NCBI GenBank assembly: GCA_013822725.1
Contig: PNKX01000009.1
Location: 1-64,000, forward strand
Length of the DNA stretch: 64,000 nt
Origin: Pirellula sp.
GTDB lineage: Bacteria; Planctomycetota; Planctomycetia; Pirellulales; Lacipirellulaceae
Direction: 5' to 3'
The notes under the pieces were generated by a model that saw only the letters and a list, made by a program, of their open reading frames with translations, made no database searches and was not told the origin of the DNA. Below, piece after piece: positions 1 to 8,023 of the stretch. The stretch's first letter is position 1. Each line of letters begins with the position of its first letter. The translations under genes were made by a program, and so were the position numbers.

Positions 1-1245
1 AACACGCCGGAGGAAGCCGACTTCGCGGTGGTGAACACCTGCGGGTTCATCGAGGCGGCACGGACCGAGTCGTTTGGCGCCATCGACGAGATGTTGGAAC
101 TGAAACGGCGCGGCGATCTGCGCGGCGTCATTGTCTCGGGCTGCCTGGCGGAACGACAGCAAGAATCGCTGCTGATCGAACGACCGGGAATCGACCACCT
201 CGTCGGCGTCTTTGGCCGCGAGCATGTCACCAAGGTCGCCGATCGGTTGCTCGGCGGGCTCGAAGAGCAGCGGCACATTTTCCAACCGGCGCCGACGCAC
301 CCCCTCCCCGACACCGCGCGGTTGCGGATCACGCCGAAGCATTTTGCGTTCTTGAAGATTTCCGAAGGTTGCGACCGGCTCTGCACCTTCTGTGCGATCC
401 CCAAAATGCGCGGCAAGCATGCCACCAAGCCGATTGGGGAAGTGATCGCCGAGGCGAAGGAGCTTGCCGCCGACGGCGTGCGTGAGTTGGTGATCGTCGC
501 CCAAGACACCACCTACTACGGCATGGACCTCTACGGCGAGCCGCGGCTGGTCGAGTTGTTGCGGGAGTTGGAGAAGGTCGAGGGGCTCGATTGGATCCGG
601 TTGATGTACCTCTACCCGATGTACTTCACCGACGAGCTGATCGACGTGATCGCCGGCAGCCAGCGGATCGTGCCGTATCTCGACATGCCGCTGCAACATA
701 TCAACGACACGATGCTCCGCCGCATGCAGCGCCGCGTGAAGCGGGCTGAGACGGAAGAACTGCTCGGCAAGCTCCGGTCGAAGGTGCCGAACCTGGTGAT
801 GCGGACGACGTTCATCACCGGCTTCCCCGGCGAGACCGATCAGCAGTTCGACGAGTTGGTCGACTTCGTCGCCGAGCAGAAGTTCGAGCGGGCAGGCGTC
901 TTCACCTACTCATTAGAGCCCGACACGCCGGCCGCCAAGCTGCCCGACCATGTGCCGGCCGAAGTGATGGACGAACGTCGCGAGCGGTTGATGGCGGTGC
1001 AGCAGGAGATCGCGTTCGAGTGGAACGACCAGCAGATGGGTCGCGAGCTCGAGGTGCTGATCGACACGCCGGTGCCGGGCGAGCGGGACGTCTGGATCGG
1101 CCGCAGCTACGCCGACGCCCCCGACGTCGACGGGGTGGTGTACGTCACGGGCAAGGGGCTCGCGACCGGCAAGATCGCGCCATGTGAAATTGTGGCGAGC
1201 CGCGAGTATGATTTAGTTGGGGCGCTCAGCGGCAAGCCTCGGTAG
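1..1245 (+). CDS. rimO: Ribosomal protein S12 methylthiotransferase RimO (5' partial)
   Basis: Radical SAM enzyme that methylthiolates a conserved aspartate of ribosomal protein S12. The frame is open from base 1, so the N-terminus lies outside the window and 414 residues are visible. The methylthiotransferase N-domain is shown by NTCGF and by SGCLAERQ with its iron-sulfur cysteine. The radical SAM cluster motif CDRLCTFC (C-x3-C-x2-C) lies near visible residue 125, and a TRAM-like RNA-binding tail follows. The S12-type enzyme is favoured over MiaB because of the NTCGFIEAA start and the [14 protein letters not shown] context. pgsA follows 63 bp downstream on the same strand, a pairing common in bacteria. 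Family assignment is firm; substrate is from family knowledge. Confidence 0.93.
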   Translation, partial: NTPEEADFAVVNTCGFIEAARTESFGAIDEMLELKRRGDLRGVIVSGCLAERQQESLLIERPGIDHLVGVFGREHVTKVADRLLGGLEEQRHIFQPAPTHPLPDTARLRITPKHFAFLKISEGCDRLCTFCAIPKMRGKHATKPIGEVIAEAKELAADGVRELVIVAQDTTYYGMDLYGEPRLVELLRELEKVEGLDWIRLMYLYPMYFTDELIDVIAGSQRIVPYLDMPLQHINDTMLRRMQRRVKRAETEELLGKLRSKVPNLVMRTTFITGFPGETDQQFDELVDFVAEQKFERAGVFTYSLEPDTPAAKLPDHVPAEVMDERRERLMAVQQEIAFEWNDQQMGRELEVLIDTPVPGERDVWIGRSYADAPDVDGVVYVTGKGLATGKIAPCEIVASREYDLVGALSGKPR

Positions 1246-1308
1246 GCGCGCCGTAAACTTGCGCCGCCGTCGCTGTTTACCACCCCGCCTGTCGATCGAG
1301 CCGCCGCC

Positions 1309-1950
1309 ATGTCGGATACCGCCCTCCCCGCCGCGAAGGCCAAGGCGCGTGTGCTGAACGTCCCCAATATGGTGACGATCTCGCGATTGATCTTGGCGGT
1401 CGTCCTCTTTGGATTGATGAGCGCGGGCAGCTACACCGCCGCGCTCGTGACGTTCATCGTCGCCGCCAGCACCGACTGGGTCGACGGCTATTGGGCCCGC
1501 AAGTATGGGCAGGTGACGCAGCTCGGCCGGATTCTCGATCCGTTCGCCGACAAGATGATCATCTGCGGCACGTTCATCTATCTCGCCGCGGCGCCGCAGC
1601 TGCCCGACGGCACGCCGGCGTCGGGCGTGGTCGCGTGGATGGCGACGGTGATCCTGGCGCGCGAATTGGCCGTGACGGCGCTGCGCAGCTTCATCGAAAC
1701 CAATGGCGGCGACTTCTCAGCCAAGTGGGCCGGCAAGTGGAAGATGGTGTTCCAATGCCTGGCGGCAGGGTTCAGCATCGGGAAGCTACAGTGGTTCGAC
1801 GCGGCGACCAGGAGCTATGGCGCCGATTTGCCGACATGGGTGACGAGCGGATTGAACGTGACGCTGTGGGTAGCGCTGGCGCTGACGATTTACTCCGGGC
1901 TGGAGTACATTTGGGTCTCGGTGAAGGTGCTGAAGCGGATGGATGCCTGA
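1309..1950 (+). CDS. pgsA: CDP-diacylglycerol--glycerol-3-phosphate 3-phosphatidyltransferase
   Basis: Membrane enzyme that makes phosphatidylglycerophosphate, the first committed step to phosphatidylglycerol. The 213-residue protein has the full CDP-alcohol phosphotransferase signature: D56, D59, G60, A63, R64, G73, D77, D81 with the expected spacing. Several hydrophobic helices are visible (about residues 23-55, 83-100, 120-137, 180-200). Length is normal for PgsA. The N-terminal segment NVPNMVTISRL matches the usual 'NxPNxLTxxR' entry. It follows rimO on the same strand, and a palindromic repeat begins a few bases past its stop. Confidence 0.92.
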   Translation: MSDTALPAAKAKARVLNVPNMVTISRLILAVVLFGLMSAGSYTAALVTFIVAASTDWVDGYWARKYGQVTQLGRILDPFADKMIICGTFIYLAAAPQLPDGTPASGVVAWMATVILARELAVTALRSFIETNGGDFSAKWAGKWKMVFQCLAAGFSIGKLQWFDAATRSYGADLPTWVTSGLNVTLWVALALTIYSGLEYIWVSVKVLKRMDA

Positions 1951-1956
1951 GCGCGA

Positions 1957-2046
1957 ATAAAAGCCACCGGCTCCGCCGGTGGACGAACGACGAGTGACGC
2001 CAAAGCAACTGACACATCGTCCACCGGTAGAGCCGGTGGCTTCTAT
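1957..2046. repeat. Palindromic repeat, family A, copy 1
   Basis: Two inverted arms read as AAAAGCCACCGGC ... GCCGGTGGCTT. Each arm is itself a small hairpin (CCACCGGCTCCGCCGGTGG) followed by GACGA, and a variable centre separates the two. The same design recurs at 5499, 9703 and 59603. It sits between pgsA and the CPBP gene. Confidence 0.85.
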
Positions 2047-2056
2047 TTAACTAGCG

Positions 2057-3109
2057 ATGGACAACGTTCCCGGTGATGCGATGACTTACACCGTACTGGC
2101 GGCGGTGGCGGTCAGCCTGGGGACGCTCTTCCGGCTGTTCCAAAAGCACATCGATGGGCAGCCGCTGATTCCGGCCGAGTATCGGCGCGTCGTGCCGTGG
2201 AATTTCTTGGCGCCGCTGGTGCTGCTCGTGCCGCTGCTGTTGGCGCTGAGCATGGGTAGCGGCGCCGCGGGAATCGACGGCGAGCCGGAAGTCGACCTCA
2301 CGATCGGCGTCACGACTGCCGCAATTGGCGCCACCGGGCTGCCGGGCGCCTCGCTTTACGGCGGCTGGTTGAGCGCCGGCATTGCGGTCGACGAAGCGTT
2401 CTACGGCATCGACCCGGCCGCGCTCGTGCAAGCGATGTGGGGCCAGTCGGCGATGACGCTCACGTTGTCCGCAGCCTGCTTCGCACTGCTGATTCTGGCG
2501 TTCGGCGCCACGCGGATCGACCTCGGGCTGCCGGAGAGTTGGCCGCAGTTCTTCGCCGACGTGCGTCTCGGCGCCACGATGTGGGCGGCGTCGCTGGTGC
2601 CGATCTACGCGATCATGATCGTTCTCAATTTCACCTTCGAACCGACCGAAGGCCATCCGTTGGTCGAACGGCTGCTCGAACATCACTCGCTCGGCATGAT
2701 GGCGGCCGCGGCGTTCACGGCCATCGTAGCGGCGCCGTTGTACGAAGAAGCGGCGTTCCGGCTGGTGCTGCAGGGGTGGCTGGAGCGCGTCGAGTATTTC
2801 GCCCGCCGACGGACGCCGATTGCGGAGATCGAGGGCGATGCCGTCGATGACGGCGGCGTCGTGCGGCGGAGCGAATTTCTCTACGCTCCCGCACAGACGC
2901 AGTGGCTGCCCATTGCGGTCAGCGGCACGTTGTTTGGAATCGCCCACTGGGGACACGGGGTTTCGCCCGTGCCGCTCGTGCTGTTGGGGTTCATCCTGGG
3001 TTATGCCTATCAGCGAACCCACCGGATCGTGCCGTGCATTACCTGCCATGTGATGTTCAACGGGTTTACGTTCTTGATGCTGGCTCTGCAATTTGCGGCC
3101 GAGATGTAG
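2057..3109 (+). CDS. CPBP family intramembrane metalloprotease
   Basis: Polytopic membrane protein of the CAAX protease/Abi (CPBP) family. The three signature motifs are present in order: E230-E231 followed by FR (EEAAFR), F293-x3-H297 (FGIAH) and H331-x3-N335 (HVMFN). These are the predicted metal ligands and catalytic residues within the membrane. Length is 350 residues. The N-terminal third has two hydrophobic helices and a long insertion between the first and second motifs (about residues 245-285). An alternative ATG at 2081 would remove eight residues. The target is unknown; in other bacteria such proteins process prenylated peptides or bacteriocins, or help with immunity. Nothing nearby indicates a substrate. 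Confidence 0.85.
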   Translation: MDNVPGDAMTYTVLAAVAVSLGTLFRLFQKHIDGQPLIPAEYRRVVPWNFLAPLVLLVPLLLALSMGSGAAGIDGEPEVDLTIGVTTAAIGATGLPGASLYGGWLSAGIAVDEAFYGIDPAALVQAMWGQSAMTLTLSAACFALLILAFGATRIDLGLPESWPQFFADVRLGATMWAASLVPIYAIMIVLNFTFEPTEGHPLVERLLEHHSLGMMAAAAFTAIVAAPLYEEAAFRLVLQGWLERVEYFARRRTPIAEIEGDAVDDGGVVRRSEFLYAPAQTQWLPIAVSGTLFGIAHWGHGVSPVPLVLLGFILGYAYQRTHRIVPCITCHVMFNGFTFLMLALQFAAEM

Positions 3110-3200
3110 GCGGCGACTCTCCTCGACCGGTTGAATCGGGCGCCGTAAAATTGGGAGAACGCCTCCCCTGCCCTTCACGATTCCTCAGCGATATTGAACT

Positions 3201-4337
3201 GTGCAAATCACGCGCAACCCGACTCGCTCTGTCCGCATTGGTTTGACCGTTATCGGCGCCGACCATCCTGTCGCGGTGCAGAGCATGACCGCGACGCATA
3301 CGCAAAACATTGATGCGACAGTCGAGCAGGTGAACGCCCTGCAGGCCGCCGGAGCCGACGTGGTGCGGGTGGCCGTCGACAATACGAAGGACGCCGCGGC
3401 GCTCGCCGAGATTCGCCAGCAAACCAAGGCCAACCTGTCGGTCGACTTGCAGGAGAACTACCGGCTCGCGGAAATGGTGGCGCCGCACGTCGACAAGATT
3501 CGCTACAACCCTGGGCACCTTTACCATCACGAGCGCGAGAAGCCGTGGCAGGAAAAGGTCCGCTACCTCGCCCAGGTCGCCGCCGACAACGACTGTGCGA
3601 TGCGGGTCGGCGTTAACTGCGGCAGCGTCGATCCGGCGGTGAAGGATCGTTACGCCCACGACGACTCGATCTCGCCGATGCTCGATAGCGCGTGGGAGCA
3701 TTGCCGGGCGCTCGACGAGCTAGGGTTCACGCGCTACTGCGTTTCGCTTAAAGACTCCGATCCGCAGAAAGTGATTGAAGTGAACAAGCGTTTCGCCGAG
3801 GCGCGGCCCGACGTGCCGCTCCATCTCGGCGTGACCGAAGCAGGCTTGCCGCCCGACGGCATCATCAAGACGCGAATCGCGTTCGAACAACTGCTGAGCC
3901 GCGGCATCGGCGACACGATTCGAGTGTCGCTTACCGTGTCGAATCCGCGCAAGCCGGAGGAGATCGAAGCGGGCCGAAAAATTCTCGCCGACATCGCCGC
4001 GGGTCGCGTACGGTCGGTGGTCGACTTCGGACTGAGCACGCTGAACATCATCAGCTGCCCCAGCTGCTCGCGCGTTGAGAATGAAGCGTTCATCGACCTC
4101 GCTGAGCAGGTGAAAGAGATGACCCGTTACGCCAGCGAGCATGCGATCACGATCGCCGTGATGGGCTGCCGCGTGAACGGCCCCGGGGAAACGGACGACG
4201 CCGACCTTGGCCTCTGGTGCGGCCCTACCGTGGTGAATCTTAAGCGGCGCAGCGAGTCGCTTGGGCAGTTCCCGTACGATGCCATCTTGCCGAAGCTAAA
4301 GGCGGAACTTGACGCATTAATCGCAGCCCGCGCTTAG
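3201..4337 (+). CDS. ispG: 4-hydroxy-3-methylbut-2-en-1-yl diphosphate synthase
   Basis: IspG/GcpE converts methylerythritol cyclodiphosphate to HMBPP in the MEP isoprenoid pathway, using a [4Fe-4S] cluster. Cluster ligands are visible as C286 and C289 (SCPSC) and C323 ([10 protein letters not shown]), with E330 as the fourth conserved residue. The N-terminal TIM barrel shows the expected QSMT and RYNPGH motifs. Start is the GTG at 3201. The 378-residue length is that of the compact bacterial form without the plant-type insert. It is flanked by long inverted repeats downstream and stands alone as a transcription unit. Confidence 0.95.
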   Translation: MQITRNPTRSVRIGLTVIGADHPVAVQSMTATHTQNIDATVEQVNALQAAGADVVRVAVDNTKDAAALAEIRQQTKANLSVDLQENYRLAEMVAPHVDKIRYNPGHLYHHEREKPWQEKVRYLAQVAADNDCAMRVGVNCGSVDPAVKDRYAHDDSISPMLDSAWEHCRALDELGFTRYCVSLKDSDPQKVIEVNKRFAEARPDVPLHLGVTEAGLPPDGIIKTRIAFEQLLSRGIGDTIRVSLTVSNPRKPEEIEAGRKILADIAAGRVRSVVDFGLSTLNIISCPSCSRVENEAFIDLAEQVKEMTRYASEHAITIAVMGCRVNGPGETDDADLGLWCGPTVVNLKRRSESLGQFPYDAILPKLKAELDALIAARA

Positions 4338-4362
4338 CTGACGGATAACGATTCGCTACTGC

Positions 4363-4518
4363 TTAGGAAGAATGGGACGCGGATTTACACGGATTTAGCG
4401 GATCCGCGCGGATAAAAAGATAGAGGGTGTTCGTGGAGTGCAGACCTCATTGCATCTGTTGTCTAATCCGCGAAAATCTGTTCAATCCGCGTAAATCCGC
4501 GTCCCATTCTTTCTTCCT
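4363..4518. repeat. Long imperfect inverted repeat (CGGATTTACACGGATT type)
   Basis: This fills most of the 321-bp gap between ispG and the next gene. The left arm has AATGGGACGCGGATTTACAC and the right arm GTAAATCCGCGTCCCATT. Inner partial arms contain GGATTT and AAATCTGTTCAATCC. Related CGGATTACACGGATTT arms occur at 57428-57575. No gene is visible in the gap. Confidence 0.8.
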
Positions 4519-4658
4519 TTATCCGGCTCCAGAGGCTCGTTGAGCCGCAGCTACAGGCCGGAATTGCCATTCGGACTTCCACGGCCGGTCGCTAGAATCC
4601 TGCGTCCCCCAGCCGGCGCCAGCACTGCCGGCTGTTTCGCGGTTCTGCGAGCGCACGG

Positions 4659-5495
4659 ATGCGACGAACGACCTTCTTCACCGCCTGGCTCGCGACGGCA
4701 ACGCTCGCGCTGGGGGCGTGTCGGTCGTTCAACAGCAACCGAGCGATTGATCTCCGGCCCGGCGCCGGACAGAAGGACGCTGCGGCGTACCTGGCTCATC
4801 CGACGACGGTCGGCCAGCTCGTGTTCCACGCCGATTTCATCCTGCCGAGCGAGAATCGGCTGATCGATGAGATCGTCGCCGAGCGACAGATCATCTACGA
4901 CAAGCTGCGGCTGAAGCCGAGCGAGCGGCAGATCCACGTCCATCTCTTCGCCGATGAAGGCGACTACAAACGCCACGTCTCGCGGCGTTTTCCCGGCTTC
5001 CCCGAACGGCGGGCGATCTTCGTCGAGACCGATCGCGAACTCGCCGTCTACGCGAGTTGGGGCGAAGCGATCGCCGAAGACCTGCGGCACGAAGTCGCCC
5101 ACGGTTATCTCCACGCCTGCGTGCAGAACTTGCCGCTGTGGCTCGATGAAGGCTTGGCCGAATACTTTGAAGTCGGCCGCGGTCGCGACGGCGTGAATCA
5201 GCTCCACGTCGATTACTTGCGCGGCCAACTCGCCGTCGGCGGCTGGCGGCCGAACTTACCGCGGTTGGAGCAACTCATCGAAGCGGGCGAGCTGACGCAA
5301 CTCGACTATGCCGAGTCGTGGCTGTGGGTTCACTTTCTACTTCACTCGGAGGCTGGCCGCGAAACGCTGCTGACCGGATATCTCGCCTCGTTGCAGCCGG
5401 GGGTCCCGGCCGGTTCGCTCGCTGACTGGGTGAAGGCGAGCGTCAAGAACCCGCACGAGGCGGTGGTGGCTCATTTGCGGTCGCTGACGCCTTGA
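4659..5495 (+). CDS. DUF1570-like putative metallopeptidase lipoprotein
   Basis: Probable secreted zinc peptidase. The N-terminus (residues 1-20) is a signal peptide ending in a lipobox, LALGAC, with C21 as the lipidated cysteine. The zinc motif HEVAH is at residues 144-148 and is followed by WLDEGLAEYF, the Glu-containing third-ligand region typical of gluzincin/DUF1570 proteins common in planctomycetes. Length is 278 residues. No processing partner is adjacent and the substrate is unknown. The start ATG at 4659 gives a good signal peptide. A family A repeat follows just after the stop. Confidence 0.75.
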   Translation: MRRTTFFTAWLATATLALGACRSFNSNRAIDLRPGAGQKDAAAYLAHPTTVGQLVFHADFILPSENRLIDEIVAERQIIYDKLRLKPSERQIHVHLFADEGDYKRHVSRRFPGFPERRAIFVETDRELAVYASWGEAIAEDLRHEVAHGYLHACVQNLPLWLDEGLAEYFEVGRGRDGVNQLHVDYLRGQLAVGGWRPNLPRLEQLIEAGELTQLDYAESWLWVHFLLHSEAGRETLLTGYLASLQPGVPAGSLADWVKASVKNPHEAVVAHLRSLTP

Positions 5496-5498
5496 GGT

Positions 5499-5579
5499 CA
5501 TAAAAGCCACCGACGGTGGACGCTCTCTAAACGGGCCGCATAGCAATTCGTCCACCGGTAAAGTCGGTGGCTTTTATTG
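5499..5579. repeat. Palindromic repeat, family A, copy 2
   Basis: The arms ATAAAAGCCACCGACGGTGG and CCACCGGTAAAGTCGGTGG carry compensating differences: the left GACGGTGG arm is shortened and the right loop has AAAGTC. It starts four bases after the stop of the DUF1570 gene. Confidence 0.85.
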
Positions 5580-5640
5580 AGTCGTTTGTCTATATTTTCC
5601 CCTTTCATTGTCATCCACTCTGCATTTCTTTAGGTCCGCC

Positions 5641-6225
5641 ATGTCTTGGCAAACTGCCGATCAGTTGATCGTCAAAGAACACGTCGGATTATTCAAGTCA
5701 GCCAGCAACTACGATATCTACGACTTGGACGCCGGCGAGAAGGTACTGGAGTGTCGTGAGCCGAACCTCGGTTGGCTCACGCGGGCGCTCCGGTTCACCG
5801 ACTACAAGCGGATGACGCCGTTTGATATTCACGTCACCGACGCCCACGGCGACCTCGTCATCAAGATTGAACGCGGCATCTCGCTCTTCCTCTCGAAAGT
5901 CCGCGTTTACGACGGCAACGGTCGGCTGCTTGGCGGGTTCGAGCAAAAGCTCTTTTCGATCGGCGGCGCCTTCAATGTCCACGACGCGCAAGGGCAGACG
6001 GTGTGCCAGCTCGCCGGCAAATGGACAGGCTGGGAATTCAAGTTCACGGCCCACGGCGTCGAGTTGGCGCGCGTGACCAAGAACTGGGGCGGGATTCACA
6101 AGGAGATGTTTACCACTGCCGACAGCTACGTGCTCGACGTGGCGAACGACCTGCCGCCTGAATCGACGATTCGGAAGCTGATTCTGGGGGCCGTGTTGTG
6201 TATTGATATGGTGCTGAAGGAATGA
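5641..6225 (+). CDS. Scramblase/LURP-one-related protein
   Basis: The 194-residue protein resembles the phospholipid-scramblase/LOR tubby-like fold found in bacteria and eukaryotes. Visible features are repeated beta-strand-rich segments such as LVIKIERGISLFLSKVRVYD and LGGFEQKLFSIGGAFNVHDA, a conserved AGKWTGWEFKF segment and a C-terminal hydrophobic stretch (KLILGAVLCIDMVL). The ATG at 5641 follows AGGT and is preferred over an upstream TTG at 5608. Bacterial members are not shown to scramble lipids; a membrane or lipid-binding role is inference from the fold. The gene is monocistronic, with repeats on both sides. Confidence 0.65.
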   Translation: MSWQTADQLIVKEHVGLFKSASNYDIYDLDAGEKVLECREPNLGWLTRALRFTDYKRMTPFDIHVTDAHGDLVIKIERGISLFLSKVRVYDGNGRLLGGFEQKLFSIGGAFNVHDAQGQTVCQLAGKWTGWEFKFTAHGVELARVTKNWGGIHKEMFTTADSYVLDVANDLPPESTIRKLILGAVLCIDMVLKE

Positions 6226-6235
6226 GGCCCGCTTA

Positions 6236-6322
6236 CAGCCCCCGGCTCCGCCGGGGGGTCGGTCACCACGCTAATCAGCATCGTCCCACAAAGCGCAACC
6301 CCCCGGCGGAGCCGGGGGCTGA
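6236..6322. repeat. Palindromic repeat, family B, copy 1
   Basis: The arms AGCCCCCGGCTCCGCCGGGG and CCCCGGCGGAGCCGGGGGCT each form a GC-rich hairpin and are complementary to each other. The variable centre contains CACCACGCTAATCAG. It lies between convergent genes. Confidence 0.88.
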
Positions 6323-6328
6323 GAATCA

Positions 6329-7384
6329 CTATTGGAACGCGTTCGGCTTCGACAGATCTTCAATCATGCCGATGTAGGGGCCCATCACGCGGAAGATCAG
6401 CACGACGATCATCGCTGCGACCAGCGCCCAGATGAGATAGCCGAACACCTGGGCGATGATGCTGATCGCCAAGGCAGCGCGGCGTTGATACTCGACCGAT
6501 TGCCGCTGCATCGTCTCGGAAAGCATGCCGGTCTGTTCGCCGACGGCGATCGCGTCGAGGAGGTCGGCGGGGAACGCGCCAGTGTCGGCGAGCGAGGCGG
6601 TCAACGTCATGCCGCGCTGGATGTTGCTCGCCACCTGCGGTCCGAGACCGCGGTAATAGTCGTTGCCCGTGGCGTCGAGCGCCAGCGGCAACGCCTTGCG
6701 GAGATCCATCGAGGTGTCGAGGATCAACTGCAGCGACCAGGTGAAGCGGGCGAGCGCCAAGGTTTGCACGGCGCCGCCAATCGCTGGCAGGCGCAGCAGG
6801 TTCCGCTGCAACTGGCGGGTCCACAACATGCCGCGGCGGCTGGCTTCGATGACGAAGACGACGGCGATGAGCGCGAAGGTAATAAACGCGATGTAGAGCG
6901 CAAGCCCCTTACTGCCGACCAACCCGAGGCCGAACATGTCGAGTTGTTCGCCGTCGAGCGTCTTCAAGTTCAGGAAGCTGGAGATCCAAATGACGACGCC
7001 GATGACGAACAGCGCGATGCCGAGCTGGATCATCGGCCAAGCCAGCGCCGTCAGAAACATCCGCTGCGTGACGATCGATTGCTCGTAATGCTCGGCGAGC
7101 CGTTTGTAGGCGTGATCAAGTCGGCCGCTCGCATCGCCGATGGCGACGATCTGCTTGAACATGCGGGGGAGATACTCGCCCGTTTTGCTCAGCGCGTCGC
7201 TGATTGTTTCGCCGCGAGAGAGGGAATCACTAACCTGCGAGAGGACTGTTTGTTCGCGGCCCCGACTACGGGCGGCTTCGTCGCGCCAGATCTTGCGATC
7301 TTCGATCCCCGCACTGGTGGAGATTGCCAACCGCCGGCAGAGGTTGGCGAGCGGCTTCAGGCGGATGCGGGGGGAGAAAAACAT
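6329..7384 (-). CDS. Type II secretion/pilus F-domain (GspF/PilC-like) inner membrane protein
   Basis: Platform protein of type II secretion or type IV pilus assembly, with two T2SF domains. The first covers about residues 5-125 (LANLCRRLAISTSAGI, DALSKTGEYLPRMFKQIVAIGDASGRLD) and the second about 195-320 (LARFTWSLQLILDTSMDL, LDAIAVGEQTGMLSETM). Transmembrane helices lie near 118-150, 175-200 and 322-345. The start is set by the overlap with the upstream deaminase: the deaminase stop TAA and this ATG share a base (TAATG at 7382-7386), which implies translational coupling. An upstream in-frame start would run into the deaminase. At 351 residues it is slightly short for PilC (about 400). No GspE or pseudopilin gene is adjacent. 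Confidence 0.82.
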   Translation of the reverse strand: MFFSPRIRLKPLANLCRRLAISTSAGIEDRKIWRDEAARSRGREQTVLSQVSDSLSRGETISDALSKTGEYLPRMFKQIVAIGDASGRLDHAYKRLAEHYEQSIVTQRMFLTALAWPMIQLGIALFVIGVVIWISSFLNLKTLDGEQLDMFGLGLVGSKGLALYIAFITFALIAVVFVIEASRRGMLWTRQLQRNLLRLPAIGGAVQTLALARFTWSLQLILDTSMDLRKALPLALDATGNDYYRGLGPQVASNIQRGMTLTASLADTGAFPADLLDAIAVGEQTGMLSETMQRQSVEYQRRAALAISIIAQVFGYLIWALVAAMIVVLIFRVMGPYIGMIEDLSKPNAFQ

Positions 7385-7821
7385 TATACGCCGATGTCTT
7401 CGTTCCAGAGTTCCGGTTTCGCGGCGATGAAGTCGCGCATCAGTTGAATGCACGTTTGGTCGTCGACGATCTCCAACTTCACGCCGCGCGAACGGACGTA
7501 CTCTTCAGGCCCCTGGAAGGTGCGGTTCTCGCCAATCACCACGCGCGGAATGCCGTAGAGCAGCGCCGTGCCGCTGCACATGTCGCAGGGAGATAATGTT
7601 GAGTATAACACGGCGCGCTGATAGTCACGCGCAGTAAGGCGGCCAGCATTCTCGAGGCAATCCATTTCGGCATGGAGGATCGCGCTCCCTTTTTGCACGC
7701 GTCGGTTATGCCCGCGACCGACGATCTTGCCGTCGATTACCAGGACCGAACCGATGGGAATACCACCTTCGGCTAGGCCTTGCTTCGCTTCATCGATGGC
7801 GGCTTGGAGGAACGGGTCCAT
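7384..7821 (-). CDS. Cytosine deaminase, fungal FCY1 type
   Basis: Zinc nucleobase deaminase (145 residues) of the cytidine deaminase fold. Zinc ligands are H50 in HAEM, with E52 as the proton shuttle, and C79/C82 in SPCDMC. Beyond the motifs, the protein follows yeast cytosine deaminase closely: GRGHNRR, QKGSAILHAE, LENAGRL, TLSPCDMCSG, YGIPRVVIGEN and a C-terminus KPELWNEDIG. The usual bacterial cytosine deaminase (CodA) is an unrelated amidohydrolase. The ATG at 7821 follows AAAGGA and is preferred over a TTG at 7848. Adenine deaminase lies just upstream on the same strand, which supports a base-salvage role: cytosine to uracil plus ammonia. Confidence 0.85.
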   Translation of the reverse strand: MDPFLQAAIDEAKQGLAEGGIPIGSVLVIDGKIVGRGHNRRVQKGSAILHAEMDCLENAGRLTARDYQRAVLYSTLSPCDMCSGTALLYGIPRVVIGENRTFQGPEEYVRSRGVKLEIVDDQTCIQLMRDFIAAKPELWNEDIGV

Positions 7822-7869
7822 GGGCAATCCTTTGCGTTGAGCTCTCAATAATCAAATGCGAATACGGTT

Positions 7870-8008
7870 GAACCACGAAATAGACGAAAGGAACGAAAGA
7901 AGAAAAGAGAGACGACAACGACGCAGATGCTCGTGAATATCAAGTTGAGTTGCGTCACCTCAAACTTTTTCTTTCTTTTTCGTATCTTTCGTTCTTTTAG
8001 TGGTTAAT
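7870..8008. repeat. Long inverted repeat (AACCACGAA / TAGTGGTTAA type)
   Basis: The left arm GTTGAACCACGAAATAGACG and the purine-rich GAACGAAAGAAG run face pyrimidine-rich TTTCGTATCTTTCGTTC and TTTTAGTGGTTAAT. It occupies the gap between adenine deaminase and cytosine deaminase. It shares the 'ACCACGAA' arm with repeats at 11752, 19228, 22533, 39126 and 57428. Confidence 0.7.
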
Positions 8009-8023
8009 TCTTCTTCTCTTCCC

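Noticed and set aside
2051..3178. Long open frame on the minus strand opposite the CPBP protease gene
   Set aside because: It arises from GC-rich third positions; its product is Arg/His-rich with no known family, and the plus-strand gene has all CPBP motifs.
6329..7384. Full type II secretion or pilus locus
   Set aside because: Only one F-domain gene is present; no ATPase, secretin or adjacent pseudopilin gene is seen.
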